The notes under the pieces were generated by a model, which saw only the letters and a list, made by a program, of their open reading frames with translations, made no database searches and had not been told where the DNA came from. A stretch of 64,000 nucleotides of DNA from Pseudomonadota bacterium (lineage in GTDB: Bacteria > Pseudomonadota > Gammaproteobacteria > Burkholderiales > Thiobacteraceae). The stretch spans positions 51,260-115,259 of the forward strand of contig JAKANO010000011.1 in the NCBI GenBank assembly GCA_021812385.1, read 5' to 3'. The position numbers were made by a program, and so were the translations under genes. Shown here piece by piece: positions 15,914 to 23,887 of the stretch. How positions within the stretch are numbered: the first letter of the stretch is position 1; the number at the start of each line of letters is the position of its first letter.

Positions 15914-17197
15914 TTAGAACATATAGCCGACGCCCAGATTGAAGCGGTCTTTGCGCTTGTCCTTTTGGTAGTTCTGCCAATCCGCCTTGAACACCACCTC
16001 GCGGCTTAAGTTGAAGTTGGCGCCGGCGGTGATCACGCGCTCATTGTTGAGCGGGTCTTTGGCATAGCCGTCATCCACGCTGGCTTGGGTGTTGTAGCGC
16101 TCGTAGCGTACGAAGGGCGAGAGCTTCATGTCGCCTTGCGTCCAAACCGCATAAGCCGCTTGTCCATAGCCGCCCCAGAAGGATTTGGGCGCGGCGCTAC
16201 CGGACCCGGTCGCGATGCTGGCCGCTTGATTAATGGCCTGCGTGTCGTTGAGCGTGCCGCGTGCGTAGAGTGCTTGCAGGTCGAGCTTGCCGATGCTGTA
16301 TTTGCCGTGCACATCCCACAGGGTGACGCGCGCATTTTTGCCTTCGAGTGCGGCGCTGCTGGTGGAGCCGACGCCGTTTTGCGCGGTGTTGCCCGTGAAT
16401 AAACCGCCGCCAAGCAACCAACCGGGCTGGCGATAATTCAGGCCGGCATACAAGGCCAAGTCGCTGGCGGCGGCCTTGAAGCCTTCCGAACGCAGGCTGC
16501 GGATGCCGCTTGAGGCATTGCTGAATTTGCTGGCGTCCAAGCTGGTGGCAATGCCGGCATTGTATTCCAAGCCGTCGAGCACCTCGCCTTGCAGTCCGAC
16601 ACCGAGTTCGCGCCAAGTGGTGGGGATGATGCGCGACTCGACTTCATTGCGCTCTACGCCATAGAACGTTGGCGGTTCGTGGACTTCATTGAGTAGACCC
16701 AGCGGCATGAGCATCAGGCCAGCGCGCAAATTGATTTTGGGATGCAAGTTATATTCGATATAGGCTTGTTCTAAGCCGAGTTCGCCTTGGCCGCTTTCCA
16801 CTAATGCATGTTCGATTTCCAATTCGGAATACAGGCGCAGCTTGTCGTTGAAGCGATGGCCGAAGAACAATACGAAGCGCTGCAAGTCGGCCTCGTCTTT
16901 GATCGTCTTGTCTTTATAGTTGTTGTACACCACTTCGCCGTAGCCGCCGATGCTGGTGGCTGAGGCTTCTCTTTGCGTGTCTTGTGCCGCAGTTTGCACT
17001 GCAGTGACTTGCTCTTGGCGCGCGGTTTTTTCTGCGGCCAATTGCTGCTTCAGGCTTTCGATTTCCTTTTGCATTTGATCCAGCCTTTTTTCCAAAGCGC
17101 TGGGTTCCAAAGCGCCGGCGGAGGTTTCCGCATGCGCGTTGAATGCCAGGCTAATGAGTGCCGCCAGCAGCACGGGTTTCACGTTTGGTAAATACAT
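15914..17197 (-). CDS. Outer-membrane porin with N-terminal coiled coil
   Basis: This 427-residue protein has a signal peptide (about residues 1-23, ending NAHA), then a coiled coil (about 32-65, EKRLDQMQKEIESLKQQL). A beta-barrel-like remainder has alternating aromatic strands and a terminal phenylalanine (VGYMF), the usual mark for barrel assembly. It resembles phosphate-selective porin O/P-like families. AAGGAAG lies 7 bases before ATG 17197. It follows the hemP-to-membrane-protein genes on the same strand after 79 bases and probably belongs to that iron-regulated operon, giving a route across the outer membrane. The substrate is not known. Confidence 0.8.
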   Translation of the reverse strand: MYLPNVKPVLLAALISLAFNAHAETSAGALEPSALEKRLDQMQKEIESLKQQLAAEKTARQEQVTAVQTAAQDTQREASATSIGGYGEVVYNNYKDKTIKDEADLQRFVLFFGHRFNDKLRLYSELEIEHALVESGQGELGLEQAYIEYNLHPKINLRAGLMLMPLGLLNEVHEPPTFYGVERNEVESRIIPTTWRELGVGLQGEVLDGLEYNAGIATSLDASKFSNASSGIRSLRSEGFKAAASDLALYAGLNYRQPGWLLGGGLFTGNTAQNGVGSTSSAALEGKNARVTLWDVHGKYSIGKLDLQALYARGTLNDTQAINQAASIATGSGSAAPKSFWGGYGQAAYAVWTQGDMKLSPFVRYERYNTQASVDDGYAKDPLNNERVITAGANFNLSREVVFKADWQNYQKDKRKDRFNLGVGYMF

Positions 17198-17276
17198 CAA
17201 ACTTCCTTTCAGGTTTTTAAGTTGCTGGCTGGCGACGCTGAAAGGCGTGGGGCTGGCTTGCGAACGGATGAAATGG

Positions 17277-17756
17277 CTATGCGTGTGCAGCAGCCGGTTT
17301 ATGTGAAACGTTTTGCCGGGAACGACCGCGGCGAATATGCAATACCAGCATCAAGGGCAAGGCGAGTCCGGCGACCCAGTGCAGCAGCGGCAGCCAGTTC
17401 TCGTTGCCCTCGTTGGCGAAGTAATACAAGGCGTAGCCGGTGGCGGACAACCAGAAAAAAATAATTTTCATGGATAAGCCGCTGCTGCGATTTTTCTTCA
17501 GCTGCCAAGCGCGGCGCGCATGCACCGGCAACACCGAGCCGATAACGACCAAGGCGGCGAATGCGGCTAAGCCGTGCAAGCGCAACCACCAGTTTTCCAA
17601 GGGGTGCGCTTGGACGCCGAATTCGCCCGGCGTGCGCAAAAAATAATGGAACCCTAGCCACAACGCGCCGCTGATCCACAGCAAGCTAAACACGCTATAG
17701 ATGAAGCGCTTGTGATTCGGACTAAAGCGAATTTGCAGATGCGAGAGGCGATTCAT
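17277..17756 (-). CDS. Four-helix membrane protein with two histidine pairs (probable di-haem b)
   Basis: This 159-residue protein has four predicted membrane helices (about residues 18-40, 58-80, 96-114, 122-141). H61 and H79 lie at opposite ends of helix 2, and H126 and H140 at opposite ends of helix 4. That arrangement could bind two b-type haems across the membrane, as in cytochrome b561 and ferric-reductase-like proteins; this is inference. It resembles DUF4405-type proteins found with FMN-binding domains. Its start overlaps the apbE stop by 4 bases (ATGA), so the two are translationally coupled. It may pass electrons from quinol or cytosolic donors to the flavoprotein. Confidence 0.7.
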   Translation of the reverse strand: MNRLSHLQIRFSPNHKRFIYSVFSLLWISGALWLGFHYFLRTPGEFGVQAHPLENWWLRLHGLAAFAALVVIGSVLPVHARRAWQLKKNRSSGLSMKIIFFWLSATGYALYYFANEGNENWLPLLHWVAGLALPLMLVLHIRRGRSRQNVSHKPAAAHA

Positions 17757-18799
17757 GCGGCTATAAACCTCTTCTCGCGAAGCGAGACTTTGTCCCTCTC
17801 TCCCGCTTGCGGGAGAGAGCTAGGAGAGAGGGCGTCCTTAAACATGCGCAGCGAGACATTGTCCCTCTCTCCCGCAAGCGGGAGAGAGCCGGAGAGAGGG
17901 CAACCACTGGTGTGCGCGCTATCGAATACCCGAAAGCCGCCGCTGACGGGGTCGTGTTCCACGATCACGGCGCGCGCTTGATAGCGCGCCAATATTTTTG
18001 CGGCTTGGGCTGGATCGGCTTGCACGACTTTGGTCAGCGCGTCGGCGTGCATGCAATGCGGCGCCAGCACGGTGATGCTGCGCTCCGCGCTGCTTGCGCT
18101 GCGCGTGTGCGGGTGAATCAGCGGCGTGACCATGCGCTGCGCGTGGCGGCGTTGCGCGAAATAGGCGGCGGAAGTTGCTGCGGCGCCATCGGTCAGATTT
18201 AGCAACGGCAGGACTTGCGTCGGCGCATGCGGCGCGCGCACGTGGATGGTTTGCGCTGTCGTGCCGAAGACGCGCAAGTCGCCGCCGGCATTCACGCGTC
18301 CGGACTGCATGCCGGCGGCTTGCAATACGCGAATCGCGAGATCTACGGCATAGCCTTTGGCGATGCCGGACAAGTCGATGCGCACGCGGCGCAGGAACTG
18401 CACGCGCTGGCCGGGCAGCAAGGCGACATGACGCCAATCGCCATGGCGCGAGGCGCGCGGAAAGTTTGCGTGTGGTGGTAGGAAACCCAGGCGCGTCAAC
18501 GTCGGGGCGATGGTGATGTCGAATAAGCCAGCGCTGGCCTCGGCCAGTTCGCGCGCGGCGCGCAACACTTCCCAGGTGTGGCTGTGCACCGCCACCGGTC
18601 CATCAATCCCAAATTGATTGATGCGCGAGAGTTCGGATGCGGGATCTTGGTAGCTCATCAAGGCGTGTACTTCGGCGACCGCGTCGAAAGCCTGGGAAAT
18701 TGCGGCATGCACGCTGCCGGAAGTGCCGCTCGCGGCGATTTCCACGAAGGTGCCGAGCAGCGGCCGTGCGCGGATTTTTTGTTCGACGACGGCGTTCAT
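17753..18799 (-). CDS. apbE: FMN transferase ApbE
   Basis: This 348-residue enzyme attaches FMN from FAD to a threonine or serine of partner proteins in the periplasm. Family marks: RPLLGTFVEIAA near residue 12, LMSYQDPASELSRIN (47-61), IDLSGIAKGYAVD near 155 and NAGGDLRVFG near 182. A DADALTK-type metal-site segment (HADALTK) lies near 265. No clear signal peptide is seen. ATG 18799 overlaps the stop of the FMN-binding protein (ATGA); the open frame continues upstream out of register with that gene and is ignored. The last about 45 residues are encoded by two copies of an intergenic-type repeat (17782-17900) and look foreign to the family. Confidence 0.9.
   Translation of the reverse strand: MNAVVEQKIRARPLLGTFVEIAASGTSGSVHAAISQAFDAVAEVHALMSYQDPASELSRINQFGIDGPVAVHSHTWEVLRAARELAEASAGLFDITIAPTLTRLGFLPPHANFPRASRHGDWRHVALLPGQRVQFLRRVRIDLSGIAKGYAVDLAIRVLQAAGMQSGRVNAGGDLRVFGTTAQTIHVRAPHAPTQVLPLLNLTDGAAATSAAYFAQRRHAQRMVTPLIHPHTRSASSAERSITVLAPHCMHADALTKVVQADPAQAAKILARYQARAVIVEHDPVSGGFRVFDSAHTSGCPLSGSLPLAGERDNVSLRMFKDALSPSSLPQAGERDKVSLREKRFIAA
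17782..17900. repeat. Tandem pair of palindromic repeats within the 3' end of apbE
   Basis: Two copies (about 17782-17832 and 17851-17900) share gcgagac-ttgtccctctctcccgc, then the inverse gcgggagagag, then ggagagaggg. The same cctctccc/gggagagg palindrome occurs near 10539-10571. Here the copies are read through as protein, including GSLPLAGERDNVSLR and SSLPQAGERDKVSLR. Confidence 0.75.
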
Positions 18800-19341
18800 T
18801 TGAGCGCCACCGCCTGTGTTGCGAGTACGCGGCGCACGCCTTCGGTGAGGTGGCGGCAGGATAGGGTGGCGCCGCTGAGGTTCTTGATGTCGTCGTCCAA
18901 CTGTAATGGCGAGCCGGCTTTCTTGCCGTTGAATTGCGCGCGCCATTTCGAGTTTCTGACGCCGCCGCCATGGCCTTCGCGGTAGTCCAATATTTCCACG
19001 CCTTCGACGCTGCCATCGGGCGCGATGGCGACCGCGTAGGTGATGAGCTCGTGCTTGCCGATTACTTCGTCCAGCACAAACCATCCTTCGAATTTAGCGC
19101 CTTGTTTGGCGCGCCAGGCTTTTACTTCATTCACCCGCACTTTGACGCCGGAAGCCGTTTCGATCGCGCGGCGTTGTTCTGGACTTAATGTGACTGCGGC
19201 GGATACGAATTGATCGGCGCTGGGAAACAAGGCTTTTTGCGCTTGCTCCAGGTTTAGGTATTGCACCGCGAAGGCTGGAGCAGAAACCATTGCAGGCAGA
19301 ATCAGCGCCGGGACGCAAAACCAGGGTTCGAATTTATGCAT
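18796..19341 (-). CDS. Exported FMN-binding-domain protein (flavinylation target)
   Basis: This 181-residue protein has a signal peptide (about residues 1-25, ending APAFA) and a C-terminal FMN-binding domain. The flavinylation motif is SGATLS at 156-161, with T159 the expected covalent FMN attachment site. Family elements EGVEILDYREGHGGGV (113-128) precede it. ApbE, encoded next with a 4-base overlap, is the expected modifying enzyme. Such proteins carry electrons outside the cytoplasmic membrane, as in RnfG/NqrC and extracytosolic flavin systems. Here the neighbours suggest reduction of iron or haem; this is inferred from context. Confidence 0.85.
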   Translation of the reverse strand: MHKFEPWFCVPALILPAMVSAPAFAVQYLNLEQAQKALFPSADQFVSAAVTLSPEQRRAIETASGVKVRVNEVKAWRAKQGAKFEGWFVLDEVIGKHELITYAVAIAPDGSVEGVEILDYREGHGGGVRNSKWRAQFNGKKAGSPLQLDDDIKNLSGATLSCRHLTEGVRRVLATQAVALK

Positions 19342-19355
19342 GGGTGTTCCGATCC

Positions 19356-19541
19356 TTATTTCGTCAGTATCAGCTTGCCGTTACGGGTGCGGCGCAGACG
19401 GTATTGCTCGCCTTGGTGCTGGATTAGCACTTCATCCCCGCGTAAAAACAGGGCATCGCTACGGATCGGCTGGCTGCGATCCAAAACGATGAATTTGCGG
19501 TTTTCAGCTTCTATAGGCGATTTAGCGTTCAAAGTTTCCAT
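19356..19541 (-). CDS. hemP: HemP-family protein (hemin uptake)
   Basis: This 61-residue protein has the HemP signature in its C-terminal half: an EVLIQHQGEQYRL strand pair followed by TRNGKLILTK. HemP proteins are small, Fur-controlled and lie at the head of haem uptake loci; they activate haem-receptor expression in Burkholderia. Here it is the first gene of a probable five-gene operon. The ribosome site is weak (GGGT before a run of A). A Fur-box-like sequence lies about 30 bases upstream. Start ATG 19541 gives the usual family length. Confidence 0.85.
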   Translation of the reverse strand: METLNAKSPIEAENRKFIVLDRSQPIRSDALFLRGDEVLIQHQGEQYRLRRTRNGKLILTK

Positions 19542-19568
19542 ATTTTTTTACCCGTTGTTACGGCTACA

Positions 19569-19587
19569 AATGAGAATGATTCGCAAT
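19569..19587 (-). promoter_or_regulatory. Fur-box-like operator upstream of hemP
   Basis: On the minus strand, the segment ttgcgaatcattctcatt matches the Fur consensus gataatgataatcattatc at most core positions. An AT-rich stretch with tatatattat lies just upstream of it and could be part of the promoter. Fur with Fe(II) would repress hemP and the genes behind it when iron is plentiful. Confidence 0.72.
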
Positions 19588-19648
19588 AATATATAAGGTT
19601 TCTATGAAATGCAATATGCGTGTAAATCGATGCGCGGCTAGGGAGTTT

Positions 19649-20188
19649 TTAGATGCGCGTTGTGCGCGAAAGTCGCGCCCAATCGAAATAAGGGCCTGGG
19701 TCGGTCTTGCGGCCGGGAGCGATGTCGGAGTGTCCGACGATGTCTTGAATAGGGTATGCGGCTTGGAGTGCTTGGGTGAGTAGCGATAAAACCTGGTATT
19801 GCGTTTCGGTGAACGGTTCGAAGTCCGAGCCTTCGAGTTCGATGCCGATGGAAAAATCGTTGCAGCGTTCGCGTCCGCACCAGTTGGACGCGCCGGCGTG
19901 CCAGGCGCGTTGGCTACAGGGCACGAATTGGATCAGCTCGCCGTCGCGGCGGATCAGGAAATGGCTGGAGACTTCGAGTTTTTGGATGGTCTCAAAGTAG
20001 GGGTGGGCCGCAGGATCCAGGCTGTTGGTGAATAAGGAAATGATGCCTTCGCCGCCGTATTCATTGGGCGGCAGGCTGATGTTGTGAATGACGATGAGGC
20101 AGGGTGGCGCGGTATCCGGACGCGCATCGCAATTGGGCGAAGGGATGTAGCGTGCGCTGCTTAGCAAGCCATTGCGGTCGATGTGCAT
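19649..20188 (-). CDS. ampD: 1,6-anhydro-N-acetylmuramyl-L-alanine amidase
   Basis: This 179-residue cytoplasmic zinc amidase cleaves the stem peptide from anhydro-muramyl peptides during cell-wall recycling. Zinc and catalytic regions: CLIVIHNISLP (about 30-40), FSIGIELEGSDF (about 112-123) and VGHSDIAPGRKTDPGPYFDW (150-169), which holds a histidine, the lysine and the aspartate of the active site. Length and order are standard. It is transcribed away from the antiporter gene at 20273. Confidence 0.93.
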   Translation of the reverse strand: MHIDRNGLLSSARYIPSPNCDARPDTAPPCLIVIHNISLPPNEYGGEGIISLFTNSLDPAAHPYFETIQKLEVSSHFLIRRDGELIQFVPCSQRAWHAGASNWCGRERCNDFSIGIELEGSDFEPFTETQYQVLSLLTQALQAAYPIQDIVGHSDIAPGRKTDPGPYFDWARLSRTTRI

Positions 20189-20200
20189 AGGCGGAGTTTA

Positions 20201-20214
20201 GCGTAAGCTTACGC
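20201..20214. promoter_or_regulatory. 14-base perfect palindrome between ampD and the antiporter gene
   Basis: gcgtaagcttacgc is a perfect palindrome 13 bases upstream of ampD and 59 bases upstream of the divergent antiporter gene. It could be an operator; no matching regulator is recognised. Confidence 0.35.
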
Positions 20215-20272
20215 ATTCTGTACAAGGCCGCTAGCGGTGTGAACACGCGCAAATTCAAAAAAGGATAATTTT

Positions 20273-21274
20273 ATGGTCGTGGCGCAATTGATTCTGATGT
20301 TGGTAATTATTTTAGTGGCGGCGGAGGTGTTCACCAATGCCTTGGAGCACTTGGGCGAGCGCTTGAAAATCTCCGAGGGCGTGACGGGCTCTATCTTCGC
20401 GGCCGTGGGCACGGCGTTGCCGGAGACCATGGTGCCCTTATTGGCGATCTTTGCCGGGACGGCAGATAAGGGCTTAAACGAGGAAATCGGCGTCGGCGCG
20501 ATTCTGGGTGCGCCATTGATGCTGTCCACGCTGTCGATTTTTTTGATGGCCGCGTCGGTGCTGAAAAAGCGCGGCTTGCAGGGGCATTTCAATCCCGAGC
20601 GTACGGGGTTTACGCGCGACCTGAATTTTTTCCTCGGCGCATTTACCTTGTCCGGCGTGGCGCTGTTTGTGCCGCATGACACGCCGCTGTATCGCGGCCT
20701 GTTGGCGTTTTCCATGGTGTTCATTTATTTTATTTATATTTTGATCACCATGCGCGCCTCTGCGGCTTTGGTGAAAGAAGGTCATGGTACGGAAGCGCAT
20801 GAAAAGATGTTTCTGGCGCGCTTTGGCTTAACGCAAAACCTGTTGTTGATTTTGGTTCAACTGGTCTTGGGCTTGGCCTTGCTGGTGGGCGGCGCCAAGG
20901 GCTTCATCAATGGCATCGAAGAGGCATCGAAATTATTCGGCATCTCGCCGCTGTTGTTGTCCTTGATGATTATTCCCATTGCCACCGAACTGCCGGAGAA
21001 GGTGAACAGCATTTTGTGGATACGGCGCCACAAAGACACGCTGGCTTTCGGCAATATCACCGGGGCGATGGTGTTCCAAGGCACCTTGCTGCCGGCCATC
21101 GGCATCATGCTCACTCCCTGGATTCCGCAGCGCGAGGTTTTCGCCGGCATCGTCATCACTTTGCTCGCCACCTTGTGGATACGCATCATGCTTTCGCGCG
21201 GACAACTGCGGGTGTGGCACTTGGCGGTGAATGGCATGCTCTATGTCACTTATTTGGGGATTGCGCTGGCGTAA
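20273..21274 (+). CDS. Sodium/calcium exchanger family membrane protein
   Basis: This 333-residue inner-membrane protein has two inverted halves, as in the Ca2+:cation antiporter family. Each half carries an ion-binding helix: AVGTALPETMVPLLA (near residue 43) and IPIATELPEKVNSI (near 237). Each glutamate is followed by a glycine-rich block (GVGAILGAP and GNITGAMVFQG). About ten helices are predicted. It should exchange Ca2+ or a similar cation for Na+ or H+. An AAGGA ribosome site lies 7-11 bases before ATG 20273. Confidence 0.88.
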   Translation: MVVAQLILMLVIILVAAEVFTNALEHLGERLKISEGVTGSIFAAVGTALPETMVPLLAIFAGTADKGLNEEIGVGAILGAPLMLSTLSIFLMAASVLKKRGLQGHFNPERTGFTRDLNFFLGAFTLSGVALFVPHDTPLYRGLLAFSMVFIYFIYILITMRASAALVKEGHGTEAHEKMFLARFGLTQNLLLILVQLVLGLALLVGGAKGFINGIEEASKLFGISPLLLSLMIIPIATELPEKVNSILWIRRHKDTLAFGNITGAMVFQGTLLPAIGIMLTPWIPQREVFAGIVITLLATLWIRIMLSRGQLRVWHLAVNGMLYVTYLGIALA

Positions 21275-21381
21275 TCCAGGATGCCTGGCTAGGGGCATCG
21301 CCAACTCTGTTCTAAAGTACAAGTTTAGCGGGTCGTTAATGCTTAAGTTAATCATTGACGATCCCTTTACTGGAGTTTGTG

Positions 21382-23874
21382 ATGCCCAAAAAACCGCTGA
21401 CGAGGCCGCTTGAGGTAGATAAGCCCGCGCTGGATGCGCCATCGATCAAGCGTTCGCTGGCCAATCGCTTGATGTACTCCATCGGCAAGGACCCGCTCAC
21501 CGCAACCGAACGTGACTGGTTCTACAGTTCCGCCGCCGTGGTGCGCGAAGGCTTGATTGAGCGCTGGATGGAAACCATGCGCAGCTATTATCGCGAGGAC
21601 ACCAAGCGCGTTTATTACTTCTCCATGGAATTCTTGATGGGGCGCACGCTGATGAACAGCATGCTCAACATCGGCTGCGATGAGGGCTTTCGCAGTGCGA
21701 TGCAAGAGATGGGCCTGGAGCTGGAAAAAATTCGCGACATCGAGAGCGATGCGGCGCTGGGCAATGGCGGCTTGGGTCGCTTGGCCGCGTGCTTTTTGGA
21801 TTCGATGGCGACGCTGGGGATTCCCGGCTATGGCTACGGCATTCGCTACGAATACGGGATGTTCAATCAGCGCATTGAAAACGGCCAGCAGGTCGAGCAT
21901 CCGGATAACTGGCTGCGTTACGGCAACCCATGGGAATTTCCGCGCTCGGAAGTGCTGTACCAGGTGAAGTTTCACGGCCGCGTGGTGCACTACCACGACG
22001 ATAATGGCGCGATGCGCTATCGGTGGGAGGATTCGGACGATGTGATGGCGATGGCCTACGATTATCCGATCCCCGGCTATGGCTCGGAAACCGTGAACAA
22101 TATGCGCTTGTGGGCGGCCAAGGCGACGCGCGATTTCGATCTGGGCTATTTCAACGAAGGCAACTACATCAAGGCGGTCGAGGACAAGAACGAGTCCGAG
22201 AACTTGTCCAAAGTACTGTATCCCGACGACACCACCGAGATGGGGCGCGAGCTGCGCCTGAAGCAGCAATACTTTTTCGTGTGCGCATCATTGCAGGATA
22301 TTTTCTATCGCTATGGCAAGCACCACGAGAATTTCGATGCCTTGCCGAACAAAGTGGCGGTGCAGCTGAACGACACCCATCCTTCCATCGCCATCCCGGA
22401 ACTGATGCGTGTGTTGGTCGATGTGCACAATTTGGAATGGGACCATTCGTGGGAAATTTGTACCGGCGTGTTTGCCTACACCAACCATACCTTGATGCCG
22501 GAAGCGCTCGAGACTTGGCCGGTGCCGTTGTTCGAGCGCGTGTTGCCGCGCCACTTGCAAATTATCTATGAGATCAACCAGCGCTTCCTGCGCGACGTGA
22601 TGCACCGCTATCCGGGCGACACCGATCTGCTGCGCCGCATGTCCATCATCGACGATGCCGGCGATAAGCGCGTGCGCATGGCGCATCTCGCCATCGTCGG
22701 CAGCCATAAGGTGAATGGCGTGGCGGCGATTCATACGCAACTGATGAAGGAAACCATCTTCGCCGATTTTCACCGCCTATGGCCGGACAAGATCGTCAAC
22801 GTGACGAATGGCATTACGCCGCGGCGCTGGCTGAATCAAGCGAATCCCGGCCTGTCGAAACTGATTTCCAGGCACATTGGCAAAGAGTGGCTGAAGGACT
22901 TGGATCAGTTGCAACGCTTGAGCGGCTTAGCCGAAGATGCGGCGTTCCGCGCCGATTTCGCCAAGGTGAAACGCGCCAATAAAGTGCATCTGGCCAATTT
23001 GATCGAACAGCGACTGGATATCCAGGTCAACCCGGATTCCTTGTTCGATGTGCAGATCAAGCGCATCCACGAATACAAGCGGCAGCTGTTGAACGTGCTG
23101 CATATCATCACGCTGTATAACCGCATTCGCGCCGGTGGCGCGAGCGTGCCGCGCACCGTAATTTTAGGCGGCAAATCCGCGCCCGGTTATGCGATGGCGA
23201 AGCGCGTGATCAAGCTCATCAATGACGTGGCGGATATCGTGAATAACGACCCGCTGATCGGCGACCGGCTCAAGGTGGTGTTCATTCCCAACTACGATGT
23301 TTCCACGGCGGAAGACATCGTCCCGGCAGCGGATTTGTCGGAACAGATCTCCACGGCGGGAACCGAAGCTTCCGGCACCGGCAACATGAAAATGTCCTTG
23401 AATGGGGCGCTCACCATCGGCACCATGGACGGCGCGAATGTCGAGATTCACGATGAAGTCGGCGCGGAGAATATCTTTATATTCGGCATGCGCACCCACG
23501 AGGTGGCGCAGTTGGCGGCGGAGGGTTACAACCCCTGGTATTTCTACGATCACAATCCGGAGCTCAAGCAAGCGCTGGACATGATCAACAGCGGCTACTT
23601 TTCGCCCGATGACCATGACCGCTTTAAGTCGGTGTTTAATGCGCTCACCTATCACGGCGATCACTACATGCTGCTCGCCGACTATGCTTCTTATATCGAT
23701 GCGCAGCAGCAGGTGGAGGCTTTGTATCGGGATCAAGAGGCGTGGATGCGCAAGGCGATTTTGAACGTGGCGCACATGGGCAAGTTTTCATCCGATCGGA
23801 CGATCCGCGAGTACTCGCAGCAGATTTGGAATGCCCGTACCGTGGTGTCGAAGCGCAAGCAGTCGCGTACTTAA
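21382..23874 (+). CDS. glgP: Glycogen/starch phosphorylase
   Basis: This 830-residue enzyme releases glucose-1-phosphate from alpha-1,4-glucans using pyridoxal phosphate. The cofactor-binding block TEASGTGNMKMSLNGALTIG lies near residues 660-680, with the lysine in NMK. Other family blocks are NGGLGRLAACFLDSMATL near 130 and TNHTLMPEALETWP near 365. ATG 21382 follows GGAG; an in-frame start at 21355 is less likely. No other glycogen gene is adjacent, so the enzyme stands alone here. It is convergent with the response-regulator gene, with only 13 bases between. Confidence 0.96.
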   Translation: MPKKPLTRPLEVDKPALDAPSIKRSLANRLMYSIGKDPLTATERDWFYSSAAVVREGLIERWMETMRSYYREDTKRVYYFSMEFLMGRTLMNSMLNIGCDEGFRSAMQEMGLELEKIRDIESDAALGNGGLGRLAACFLDSMATLGIPGYGYGIRYEYGMFNQRIENGQQVEHPDNWLRYGNPWEFPRSEVLYQVKFHGRVVHYHDDNGAMRYRWEDSDDVMAMAYDYPIPGYGSETVNNMRLWAAKATRDFDLGYFNEGNYIKAVEDKNESENLSKVLYPDDTTEMGRELRLKQQYFFVCASLQDIFYRYGKHHENFDALPNKVAVQLNDTHPSIAIPELMRVLVDVHNLEWDHSWEICTGVFAYTNHTLMPEALETWPVPLFERVLPRHLQIIYEINQRFLRDVMHRYPGDTDLLRRMSIIDDAGDKRVRMAHLAIVGSHKVNGVAAIHTQLMKETIFADFHRLWPDKIVNVTNGITPRRWLNQANPGLSKLISRHIGKEWLKDLDQLQRLSGLAEDAAFRADFAKVKRANKVHLANLIEQRLDIQVNPDSLFDVQIKRIHEYKRQLLNVLHIITLYNRIRAGGASVPRTVILGGKSAPGYAMAKRVIKLINDVADIVNNDPLIGDRLKVVFIPNYDVSTAEDIVPAADLSEQISTAGTEASGTGNMKMSLNGALTIGTMDGANVEIHDEVGAENIFIFGMRTHEVAQLAAEGYNPWYFYDHNPELKQALDMINSGYFSPDDHDRFKSVFNALTYHGDHYMLLADYASYIDAQQQVEALYRDQEAWMRKAILNVAHMGKFSSDRTIREYSQQIWNARTVVSKRKQSRT

Positions 23875-23887
23875 GGAGGCTCGGGAA

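Noticed and set aside
18800..19084. N-terminal extension of ApbE
   Set aside because: It overlaps the FMN-binding gene out of frame and is arginine-rich; the ATGA overlap fixes the start.
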